Positions 33,321 to 40,963 of a stretch of DNA of 64,000 bases are shown piece by piece. The notes beneath the pieces were generated by a model that worked only from the letters and a program-made list of their open reading frames with translations, searched no databases and was not told the origin of the DNA. Where the stretch lies: assembly GCA_001603035.1 (NCBI GenBank), contig LVAS01000004.1, forward strand, positions 38,094 to 102,093. The letters are read 5' to 3'. Source of the stretch: Clostridiales bacterium Firm_13. GTDB taxonomy: Bacteria; Bacillota; Clostridia; Saccharofermentanales; Saccharofermentanaceae. The first letter of the stretch is position 1. The number at the start of each line of letters is the position of its first letter. The position numbers were made by a program, and so were the translations under genes.

Positions 33321-34232
33321 ATGACCAAAAAGATCAAGGCAATTCTGGCCGCTATGATGGCCGCTTCCATGCTTTTTGCCGCTGCGGCCTGTTCAGAAGT
33401 TGCCGTGGAGACCGAGACGACCACGACAGAGGCTCCGACCACCACGTCGGCTTCGGCGGAACAGACAACGACGGCGACAACCGCTGCCGCCCTTTCCGGA
33501 TCTCTTACCCTGACCGGTTCAACCTCTATGGCGGATGTCGCTACGGCACTCGGAGAAGCATTCACCAAGGCTAACCCGAACGTGACGGTTTCTGTCGGCG
33601 GCAACGGTTCCGGCGAAGGTCCTACGGCCGTGAATGACGGAACGGCGCAGATCGGCATGCTCTCTCGTGATTTAAAGGATACGGAGACACCGGACGCCTA
33701 TGATAAGTACATTATCGGACACGACGGAATTGCCGTTATCGTAAACTCCGGCAATACCGTTAAGGAGATCACATCTGAGCAGGTCGCCAAGATTTATACC
33801 GGCGAGATCACCAATTGGAAAGAATTGGGCGGCGCCGATGCCAAGATCCAGTGCATCGGTCGTGAGGCGGCATCCGGGACACGCGGCGCTTTTGAAGAAC
33901 TGATGGGAATTAAGGACAAGGCCAAATACGCGGAAGAGCAGAACTCGACCGGTAACGTCAAGCAGGCGGTTGCCGGCAACCCGAACGCGATCGGTTATGT
34001 CTCTCTCTCTGCCGTCGACGACACGATTGTCGCGCTTACTCTTGACGGTGTCGTTCCTTCTGAAGATACCGTGAAGTCCGGCGACTACTCGCTTCAGAGA
34101 CCGTTTGTGATGATCACCAAAAAGGGTACGACGGATGAATTGACGAAGGCCTTCCTTGACTTCGTGTTCAGTGATGCGGGTATGAAAATTGTACAGGACG
34201 ACGGAGTCGTTCCGAACCCGGGCAAAAATTGA
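33321..34232 (+). CDS. pstS: Phosphate ABC transporter substrate-binding lipoprotein PstS
   Basis: 303 residues with a lipoprotein signal peptide: TKKIKAI, hydrophobic core, then lipobox AAAC with Cys near residue 24. A Thr-rich linker follows (~28-52), then a periplasmic-binding fold: LTGSTSMADVATALGEAF, VSVGGNGSGEG and CIGREAASGTRGAFEELMG, whose Ser/Thr/Arg residues bind phosphate. The Cys anchors it to the outer face of the membrane, feeding PstCA. RBS AAGGAGG. First gene behind the Pho box. Confidence 0.95.
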   Translation: MTKKIKAILAAMMAASMLFAAAACSEVAVETETTTTEAPTTTSASAEQTTTATTAAALSGSLTLTGSTSMADVATALGEAFTKANPNVTVSVGGNGSGEGPTAVNDGTAQIGMLSRDLKDTETPDAYDKYIIGHDGIAVIVNSGNTVKEITSEQVAKIYTGEITNWKELGGADAKIQCIGREAASGTRGAFEELMGIKDKAKYAEEQNSTGNVKQAVAGNPNAIGYVSLSAVDDTIVALTLDGVVPSEDTVKSGDYSLQRPFVMITKKGTTDELTKAFLDFVFSDAGMKIVQDDGVVPNPGKN

Positions 34233-34253
34233 AAATGAACGTGAGGTATCACC

Positions 34254-35609
34254 TTGGATAGAGTGGAATACAATCTGCTCCGAGGCGAAAACAAAGCCAG
34301 ACGCAGAGGACTGCGTCTGGCTGGCTTCGTTTTCGGACTTTTGGGAATCGCAACCCTTTTCTTTCCATATACACTTTTCAAATTTGACCAATACCGGGTT
34401 TCGATGAACGCATGGCAACTCCTGACCGTGAACATTCGATTCGGTCCGGACTTTCTCCTGTCCATGCCGATCGGGTTAAGAATCGCGATCGTCGCCGCAG
34501 TTGTTCTGTCTTTAGCGGGAGTTGTCTTTCTCCTTCTACGGAAACATGCCCTTTCCTCCGGTATGTTTTTTGGAGCTCTGGCGGCGGGATTTGTCGAACT
34601 TATCTTCATTTCCCAAACAGCAAAAGACGCCGCACATGCCGGTTTCTCGACAACATCCGGAGACATGCTCTGGGGATGGACGTTTTTCCTTTTGTTTTCG
34701 ATCTTGGCCGCCGTGTTTGCGCTGGCCGGAACCGGATTGGAAAAATCCGCCGAAATGATTTTTAAGCTCTCGGCGACAATTTCAATCGCGATGGTTGCGA
34801 TTATCACGCTATATATGTTCATCTACGGTTCGCCGGCGATTATTCAGATCGGCCTTTTCAAATTTCTGTTCGGCACCGAGTGGCAACCTACGGCGACAAC
34901 GCCGCAATTCGGAATTCTCTATATGATTCTCGCCTCTCTCATCGGTTGTGTCGGCGCAATTGCGATCGGCGTACCAATCGGACTTCTGACGGCGGTTTTC
35001 CTTTCCGAAATTGCGCCACAATGGGTTCGCGCTATTGTTCGCCCTTCGGTTGAACTTCTCGCCGGCATTCCTTCCGTGATTTACGGATTCTGGGGGATGA
35101 AGGTCTTGGTTCCTTTTATTCGCGAGTTCTTTACGAAACTCGGGTATGATACGACCGGATCCGGCCTTCTGGCTGTTATTCTGATTCTTTCCATTATGAT
35201 TCTTCCGACAATCGTAAGTGTTGCGGAGACCTCGCTCAAAAGTGTGCCGCCGTCCTATACAGAAGCATCTCTGGCACTTGGAAACACAAAGATTTCAACG
35301 ATCTTCTCCGTTCAGATTCCGGCGGCGCGTTCGGGGATACTGGCCGGCGTCATTCTCGGAGTCGGGCGTGCGATCGGCGAGACGATGGCGGTTATCATGG
35401 TCGCCGGTAATATCGTTCAATTGCCGACACTATTCGGATCGGTTCGCCCGATGACGGCGGGAATCGCGTTCGAGATGGGATATGCGGAAGCGGGGCTTCA
35501 CCGGCAGGCGCTGTTCGGAATCGGTCTGGTATTATTCCTCTTCATTATGCTGGTCAATATAACGTTCACGGCAATTTCGAGAAGGGGGGTACAGATGGAT
35601 GCGAAGTAA
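34254..35609 (+). CDS. pstC: Phosphate ABC transporter permease PstC with unusual N-terminal extension
   Basis: 451 residues from a TTG with GAGGT upstream; typical PstC is ~300. The normal permease occupies ~165-451: first helix ISIAMVAIITLYMFIYG, the core FGILYMILASLIGCVGAIAIGVPIG and the EAA loop TEASLALGNTKISTIFSVQIP. The first ~165 residues add about four more hydrophobic helices (LAGFVFGLLGIATLFFPYTLF; IVAAVVLSLAGVVFLLL; FFGALAAGFVELIFI; WTFFLLFSILAAVFALAG). With PstA it forms the phosphate channel. The stop overlaps pstA by 11 bp. Confidence 0.9.
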   Translation: MDRVEYNLLRGENKARRRGLRLAGFVFGLLGIATLFFPYTLFKFDQYRVSMNAWQLLTVNIRFGPDFLLSMPIGLRIAIVAAVVLSLAGVVFLLLRKHALSSGMFFGALAAGFVELIFISQTAKDAAHAGFSTTSGDMLWGWTFFLLFSILAAVFALAGTGLEKSAEMIFKLSATISIAMVAIITLYMFIYGSPAIIQIGLFKFLFGTEWQPTATTPQFGILYMILASLIGCVGAIAIGVPIGLLTAVFLSEIAPQWVRAIVRPSVELLAGIPSVIYGFWGMKVLVPFIREFFTKLGYDTTGSGLLAVILILSIMILPTIVSVAETSLKSVPPSYTEASLALGNTKISTIFSVQIPAARSGILAGVILGVGRAIGETMAVIMVAGNIVQLPTLFGSVRPMTAGIAFEMGYAEAGLHRQALFGIGLVLFLFIMLVNITFTAISRRGVQMDAK

Positions 35610-36474
35610 ACACAGTCGCCGAAAGAAGAAAGACATTCTTCTCGGAACGCTGATCTGGTTGTCCGCGATTGTAACCGTCCTTGTCTTGGTCGGTATTCTG
35701 GGCTATATCTTGATTAACGGGCTCCCGCACATGACATTAAGCTTTCTTACCTCGACATATTCGGCAGCCAAAGGCGGTGACAAGGGAATTCTCCCGATGA
35801 TCATCAACACGCTTTACATCATTATATTGAGTCTTCTTTTCTCGACGCCGATCGGGATCGGAAGTGCGATATACCTAACCCAGTACGCGCGCCAGGGAAG
35901 GCTTGTCAAGGCGATTCGATTCGCGACAGAAGTACTGTCCGGCATCCCTTCCGTCCTTTTCGGACTGTTCGGGTATGCGGTGTTTGTCGTCTTGTTCCAA
36001 CTCAAATTGTCTATTCTTTCCGGAAGCCTTACGATGATGATCTGTATCCTTCCGACGATCATCCGAACGACCGAGGAATCGCTTCTCGCCGTCCCGAATA
36101 CATATAAGGAAGGCGCGCTCGCACTCGGGGCCGGCAAACTTCGGGTAACGATGGGGATTGTCCTTCCTTGTGCGATGTCCGGCGTGCTTACCGGCATCAT
36201 TCTTGCCATGGGACGAATCGTCGGCGAGACGGCTGCCCTTCTTTTTACCGTCGGTGTCTCCGGCAATTCGATGCCGAAAGGCAATAACATTTTCGAGGCG
36301 CTTTTCGGACATGTTCTGGAACAGGGGAATACGTTGGCGCTGCACCTTTACAATTCGGCGATGAACGGGAAGGACCCCGTGTCGGTTCCGTTCGCTACCG
36401 CCGCCGCGCTTCTGATTCTCATATTCGTGTTGAATCGACTGGCCGGTTACTTGTCCAAGCGACTGAAGAAATAG
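35599..36474 (+). CDS. pstA: Phosphate ABC transporter permease PstA
   Basis: 291 residues, normal length, six helices. Landmarks are the N-terminal helix [21 protein letters not shown], the loop segment [43 protein letters not shown] and the EAA loop [23 protein letters not shown] that contacts PstB. It overlaps pstC by 11 bp and precedes pstB by 10 bp, so the operon is tightly coupled. Confidence 0.95.
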   Translation: MRSKHSRRKKKDILLGTLIWLSAIVTVLVLVGILGYILINGLPHMTLSFLTSTYSAAKGGDKGILPMIINTLYIIILSLLFSTPIGIGSAIYLTQYARQGRLVKAIRFATEVLSGIPSVLFGLFGYAVFVVLFQLKLSILSGSLTMMICILPTIIRTTEESLLAVPNTYKEGALALGAGKLRVTMGIVLPCAMSGVLTGIILAMGRIVGETAALLFTVGVSGNSMPKGNNIFEALFGHVLEQGNTLALHLYNSAMNGKDPVSVPFATAAALLILIFVLNRLAGYLSKRLKK

Positions 36475-36484
36475 GAGAAAACAA

Positions 36485-37243
36485 ATGACAAAAACGAAGC
36501 TTAGCATCGAGCATTTGAATCTTTTTTATGGGGATTTTCAGGCCCTGAAAGATATCAATCTCGAGATTCACGAAAATGAGATCACCGCATTTATCGGCCC
36601 TTCCGGCTGCGGTAAGTCCACTTGTATCAAAACGCTGAACCGCATGAACGATCTGATCCCCGAGTGCCGGGTCGACGGGAAAATTCTGATCGACAATCAG
36701 GATATCTACAGCAGAGACTGCGACGTCACACTTCTGCGAAAGCGTGCGGGAATGGTATTCCAGAAGCCCAACCCGTTTCCGATGAGTATCTACGATAACG
36801 TCGCATACGGCCCGCGTGTTCACGGTATGCGCAGTAAAGCGGCGCTCGATGAAGTTGTCGAGTCGTCGCTTCGGAGTGCGGCACTTTGGGACGAGGTCAA
36901 GGATCGACTCAAAACATCGGCAATGGGAATCTCCGGCGGACAGCAGCAACGTCTCTGTATTGCCAGAGCGCTTGCCGTCGAACCGGATATCCTTCTTATG
37001 GATGAACCGACTTCGGCTCTCGATCCGATTTCGACTTTAAAGATCGAAGATCTGATGTTTGAACTAAAAGACAAGTATACTGTTATCATCGTCACACACA
37101 ATATGCAGCAGGCCGTCCGTATCTCCGACAAGACCGCTTTCTTTCTTCTCGGCGAGGTAATCGAGTACGGTTCGACGATTCAGATATTTAATGAGCCCAA
37201 GAATAAGAAAACAGAAGATTATGTGACGGGACGTTTCGGCTGA
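36485..37243 (+). CDS. pstB: Phosphate ABC transporter ATP-binding protein PstB
   Basis: 252 residues. Walker [21 protein letters not shown] near 40 is the family hallmark (Gly-Lys-Ser-Thr followed by NRMND). Signature [15 protein letters not shown] near 155, Walker [14 protein letters not shown]-loop VTHNMQQA. It powers high-affinity phosphate uptake and, with PhoU, reports transporter status to PhoR. RBS AGGAG. Confidence 0.96.
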   Translation: MTKTKLSIEHLNLFYGDFQALKDINLEIHENEITAFIGPSGCGKSTCIKTLNRMNDLIPECRVDGKILIDNQDIYSRDCDVTLLRKRAGMVFQKPNPFPMSIYDNVAYGPRVHGMRSKAALDEVVESSLRSAALWDEVKDRLKTSAMGISGGQQQRLCIARALAVEPDILLMDEPTSALDPISTLKIEDLMFELKDKYTVIIVTHNMQQAVRISDKTAFFLLGEVIEYGSTIQIFNEPKNKKTEDYVTGRFG

Positions 37244-37272
37244 TACCGACGTTTCGAAAAATGGAGGAAGAT

Positions 37273-37938
37273 ATGGCAGTACGCGGTGAATTTGAAAAAG
37301 AACTTCTGGCTCTGCACGAAAGAATTATCCGTATGGGAACGCTTACACAAAACGCAATTGAGGAAGCCGTAACGGCCCTTGTCGAGATGGATACGGAGCG
37401 TGCTAAGAAAGTTATCGAAAACGATGATGTGATCGATGAAATGGAACGAGAAATTGACCAGGCCTGTGTCGAACTGATTGCAAGACAGCAACCGGTCGCC
37501 CGCGACTTGCGCGATGCGATCTCGACACTTAAGCTAATAACCGATTTAGAGCGAATCGCGGATCATGCAAGTGATATCTCCGAGAAGGTTCTGCTTCTGG
37601 CTGGATTCGGATCTAGCGTCGTCATTCCGGCAGATCTGATCCGCATGTCGGATATGTCGCAGATGATGATTCGTTCCGCGCTGGAGTCCTATGTGACCAA
37701 GAACGAGGAAACGGCGGCAAATGTTGTCCATATGGACGACAAAGTCGATGCGCTTTATGATAAAGTGAAGTTGTATCTCGTAAAAAGAATGCAACAGGAT
37801 CCCGAGAATGTCGAACTTCTGACCGAGATTCTTCTCGTTTGTAAGTACTTTGAACGCATCTCGGATCACGCGCAGAACGTCGCCGAATGGGTGCTCTTCT
37901 ATATTCGCGGCAGGAGGCCGGACGCCAATGCAGGATAA
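37273..37938 (+). CDS. phoU: Phosphate-signalling regulator PhoU
   Basis: 221 residues from the ATG at 37273, chosen over 37261 because GGAGGA directly precedes it and the protein then starts in the usual way (MAVRGEFEKELLALHERIIRMG). Two PhoU three-helix bundles (~1-105 and ~110-215), with the conserved E/DxxxD patterns LKLITDLERIADHASDI and YFERISDHAQNVAEWV that bind metal. PhoU couples Pst transport to PhoR and represses the regulon at high phosphate. phoP starts inside its last codons. Confidence 0.93.
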   Translation: MAVRGEFEKELLALHERIIRMGTLTQNAIEEAVTALVEMDTERAKKVIENDDVIDEMEREIDQACVELIARQQPVARDLRDAISTLKLITDLERIADHASDISEKVLLLAGFGSSVVIPADLIRMSDMSQMMIRSALESYVTKNEETAANVVHMDDKVDALYDKVKLYLVKRMQQDPENVELLTEILLVCKYFERISDHAQNVAEWVLFYIRGRRPDANAG

Positions 37939-38722
37939 GTCAAAGATTGTTTTGGTAGAAGACGACGCAGTGATTGCCGAACTGATTCAATTTAACCTGA
38001 CGAGTGAAGGCTTCGAAGTATTGAGTTATCGAAGCGGCGCCTCTATGTTTGAACGACTCGGAGAGGCCTATGGGGTCTGCCTCTTTATTCTGGACATCAT
38101 GCTTCCCGGAATGGACGGCTTTGAGATTTGCCGCAAATTGAGAGAGCGCGATGATCTTTCTCTTGTGCCGATCATGATGTTGACCGCGCGCGCGACCGAG
38201 AGCGATAAGGTAAAAGGACTCGAGGCAGGTGCGGACGATTATGTGACAAAACCCTTCGGAATCCGCGAGTTTCTTGCGCGTGTTCAGGCGCATGTGCGCA
38301 GATACGAGAAATCGATTCAGGCACTTTCGTCTTCGACCACGCAGCCGGATAAATCCGAAAGCGCAAAGTCCGTCAACAATACCCAATCCGAACCGACGGT
38401 AAGACCGCCGACGTACTCCGGTACGATGGAATACGCGGGAATCCTTCTCGATGATGTCCGGCATCGTGTCTTCTCCGACGGGATCGAGATCGAGATGACA
38501 AACCGAGAATATGAACTTCTCAAGTTTCTGATGCAGAATCGTGGCGTTGCCTATTCGCGCGATGACCTTCTCAATCATGTTTGGGGTTACGAGTATACCG
38601 GCGAGACGAGAACCGTCGACGTTCATATTCGGCAATTGCGGCGTAAGATTGAGAAGGACGACGCAAATCCCGTCATTATCGAGACGGTCCGTGGGCGCGG
38701 TTATCGTTTCTGTGAAAAATAA
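37928..38722 (+). CDS. phoP: Response regulator PhoP (OmpR/PhoB family) with long interdomain linker
   Basis: 264 residues from ATG 37928 (AGGAGG 10 nt upstream, inside phoU). The receiver domain (~1-120) has the acidic pocket VEDD, phosphorylatable Asp in LFILDIMLPGMDG, Thr in LTARATE and Lys in YVTKPF. The winged helix (~165-262) ends DVHIRQLRRKIE and ETVRGRGYRF. The linker between them is ~45 residues, rich in Ser/Thr/Pro, longer than in typical PhoP. It should bind the Pho box at 33214-33252 under phosphate starvation. Overlaps phoU by 11 bp. Confidence 0.92.
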   Translation: MQDKSKIVLVEDDAVIAELIQFNLTSEGFEVLSYRSGASMFERLGEAYGVCLFILDIMLPGMDGFEICRKLRERDDLSLVPIMMLTARATESDKVKGLEAGADDYVTKPFGIREFLARVQAHVRRYEKSIQALSSSTTQPDKSESAKSVNNTQSEPTVRPPTYSGTMEYAGILLDDVRHRVFSDGIEIEMTNREYELLKFLMQNRGVAYSRDDLLNHVWGYEYTGETRTVDVHIRQLRRKIEKDDANPVIIETVRGRGYRFCEK

Positions 38723-38741
38723 TTCTTGACGGAGAGTTCAG

Positions 38742-40178
38742 ATGCTGAAAAAAATGCAGGTCTTCCTTCTGGGTCTCGTTCTTCTGGCCATTGCCGCGAC
38801 GGGTCTTTTCTGCCTGTTCTTCCTTTCTCAATACTCCGACAGCATCAACAGTCAGGTGCTGGAGTCTGCTTCAAGACTCTTTATTCGCGATGTAAGAAAC
38901 GGAAGTACCTATTCCGACGCAGCCGAGTCCTGCCAGGAGATCTTTGAAGATGAGGATGGGAGCCTTCGCATAACGTTAATCGACGATGACGGAACGGTCA
39001 TTTTCGATAATTTCGAAGATGCGTCGTCCATGGAGAACCATTCGGATCGCCCGGAAGTGAAGGCCGTCCTTTCCGACCACGGAACGGCGACGAATAAGAG
39101 GCACAGCGAAACACTGGACTCTGACATGCTCTATATGGCGACCTATAGTACGGAGTTAGGCGTCATTGTGCGCACGGCGATTCCCCTTACTCTCTATCAG
39201 GAAAGTGTGAGGCAGCTTCAGTTTACCTTTGTTTGGGTTCTTCTTGCGACGCTTGTCCTTCTCGGCGCGGCGAGTATTCTCTCCGCAAAACGCTTTGCCA
39301 AACCGCTTCTTGAATTGAAGCAGGCTGCGGAGTCGATGTCCGGCGGACACTATAATGTTCGCGTCCCCGTGAAGAGTAAAGATGAGATCGGAGCTTTGTC
39401 CGTCGCATTTAACAGCATGGCGGATCAACTGGAGCGCGAGGTCCGAGAACTCGAAGATAAGAATGAGAAGCTCGCGGAATTACAGGATATGCGCTCTGAA
39501 TTTGTGGCGAATGTGAGCCATGAGTTAAAGACCCCTCTTACATCGATTCGCGGATTTGTCGACACGCTTCGGAATGCTCCGGATATTTCGCCGGCGACAC
39601 AGGAACGCTTCTTGGAGATTATCGATATCGAGGTGGAACGTCTTCATCAACTGATCAGCGACATTTTGCAATTGTCTGAGATTGAAGGAATGGAAAGCGA
39701 ACTCGAGCAACAGAAATTTGACCTTTCGGCGGTAATTGACGATGTCGCGACACTTTTGGACGATAAGGCGACGGAGCGAAAGGTGTCGATTGTCGTAGAA
39801 GACTGTGAGGCATTGCCCGTTCTTGCAAGCAAATATCGGATCAAGCAGATTCTGATCAATCTTGTGGATAACGCGATTAAGTATAACCGCCCCGGAGGAA
39901 AAGTCTATATTCAGGCGACTCGCGAACCGGATCGCGTGATCGCGATTCGTGTCAGAGATACAGGCGAAGGAATACCGCCGGAACACCTTTCTCGCGTGTT
40001 TGAACGTTTCTACCGCGTTGACAAGAGTCATTCACGCGAAATGGGCGGCACGGGTCTGGGCCTTTCGATCGTAAAGCACATCGCGCAACTCTACGAGGGG
40101 ACCGCGATCGCGGAGAGTACGCCGGGGGTAGGATCCACTTTTGTCGTCCGCCTGCGTATTGCGGATGATCTGTCCTGA
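38742..40178 (+). CDS. phoR: Sensor histidine kinase PhoR
   Basis: 478 residues: TM1 (~5-27), outside sensor ~30-145, TM2 ~155-178, HAMP ~180-232, a coiled coil, HisKA with phospho-acceptor His in NVSHELKTPLTSIRGF (~260), and HATPase_c ~370-475 with NLVDNAIKYN, DTGEGIPPEH and GGTGLGLSIVKHI. No PAS domain is apparent between HAMP and HisKA. It would autophosphorylate and transfer phosphate to PhoP. 19 bp after phoP; last gene of the operon. Confidence 0.92.
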   Translation: MLKKMQVFLLGLVLLAIAATGLFCLFFLSQYSDSINSQVLESASRLFIRDVRNGSTYSDAAESCQEIFEDEDGSLRITLIDDDGTVIFDNFEDASSMENHSDRPEVKAVLSDHGTATNKRHSETLDSDMLYMATYSTELGVIVRTAIPLTLYQESVRQLQFTFVWVLLATLVLLGAASILSAKRFAKPLLELKQAAESMSGGHYNVRVPVKSKDEIGALSVAFNSMADQLEREVRELEDKNEKLAELQDMRSEFVANVSHELKTPLTSIRGFVDTLRNAPDISPATQERFLEIIDIEVERLHQLISDILQLSEIEGMESELEQQKFDLSAVIDDVATLLDDKATERKVSIVVEDCEALPVLASKYRIKQILINLVDNAIKYNRPGGKVYIQATREPDRVIAIRVRDTGEGIPPEHLSRVFERFYRVDKSHSREMGGTGLGLSIVKHIAQLYEGTAIAESTPGVGSTFVVRLRIADDLS

Positions 40179-40195
40179 GATTTCTGCGTTGTATT

Positions 40196-40204
40196 TGCTA
40201 TAAT
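40196..40204 (+). promoter_or_regulatory. Extended -10 promoter of the uracil-DNA glycosylase gene
   Basis: TGC followed by TATAAT (40199-40204), 31 bp before the ATG, just after phoR. It shows that the next gene need not depend on the Pho operon. Confidence 0.6.
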
Positions 40205-40235
40205 AGAGACAATTCCGAGCAAAGGGGAACAAGAG

Positions 40236-40841
40236 ATGGAGTATACATGGCCGGATTTTGTCACCGAGTGCAATCAATGTGAGAATTGCGAACTCGCGCG
40301 CAGCCGAAAGAACGTAGTAATCTATCGCGGGTCGATCGAAGCCCCTGTTATGTTTGTGGGAGAAGGCCCCGGCGCCAGCGAGGACGAGCAAGGGCAACCC
40401 TTTGTAGGACAAGCCGGGCGACTTTTATCTCTACTGCTTGACGCTTACGGATTTACCCCCAAAGATTATCATATCTGCAATATCGTCAAATGCCGTCCGC
40501 CGGAGAATCGAGTGCCGACGAAGGAGGAAGCGCGCGCTTGTATGCCGCTTCTCGCGAAGCAGATCCGGTTTGCCAAGCCGAAGATCATCGTCCTTTTGGG
40601 AAGTACGGCCTACAAGTATTTCCTTACTCCGCAAGAACCGATCAGCAAGGCGCGCGGGATCTGGATTGAAAAGTCTAAGTTTTTGATTATGCCGACCTTT
40701 CATCCGGCTTTTATTCTGCGCAACAACAATCAGAGAATTTTGCTGTGGCGGGATATTGGGCTTGTTCGCTCCAAAATGGAGGAATTGGATCTGATTTCGC
40801 CCCTTCATAACGAACCGGAAATGCCTTCCGGACGCGGCTGA
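40236..40841 (+). CDS. Uracil-DNA glycosylase, family 4 (Fe-S type)
   Basis: 201 residues. Motif 1 GEGPGASEDEQGQPFVGQAG near residue 50 and motif 2 TFHPAFILRN near 155 are those of family 4 enzymes. Fe-S ligand candidates are the N-terminal CNQCENC and Cys in KCRPPENR and ARACMPLL, as in UDGa proteins. It removes uracil from DNA to begin base-excision repair, with broad use in Clostridia and thermophiles. Gene has its own promoter and the Shine-Dalgarno AAGAG. Confidence 0.9.
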   Translation: MEYTWPDFVTECNQCENCELARSRKNVVIYRGSIEAPVMFVGEGPGASEDEQGQPFVGQAGRLLSLLLDAYGFTPKDYHICNIVKCRPPENRVPTKEEARACMPLLAKQIRFAKPKIIVLLGSTAYKYFLTPQEPISKARGIWIEKSKFLIMPTFHPAFILRNNNQRILLWRDIGLVRSKMEELDLISPLHNEPEMPSGRG

Positions 40842-40963
40842 CCCGGCCTAACATCAACATATTAGAATTTTTGAATATTTTTTCTGTCGACCGTTTCATT
40901 TCGCTTTTCTGTAAGTTATAATCAAGTACAAGAATGATTTGATTACAAACGGAGGATTGTCGT

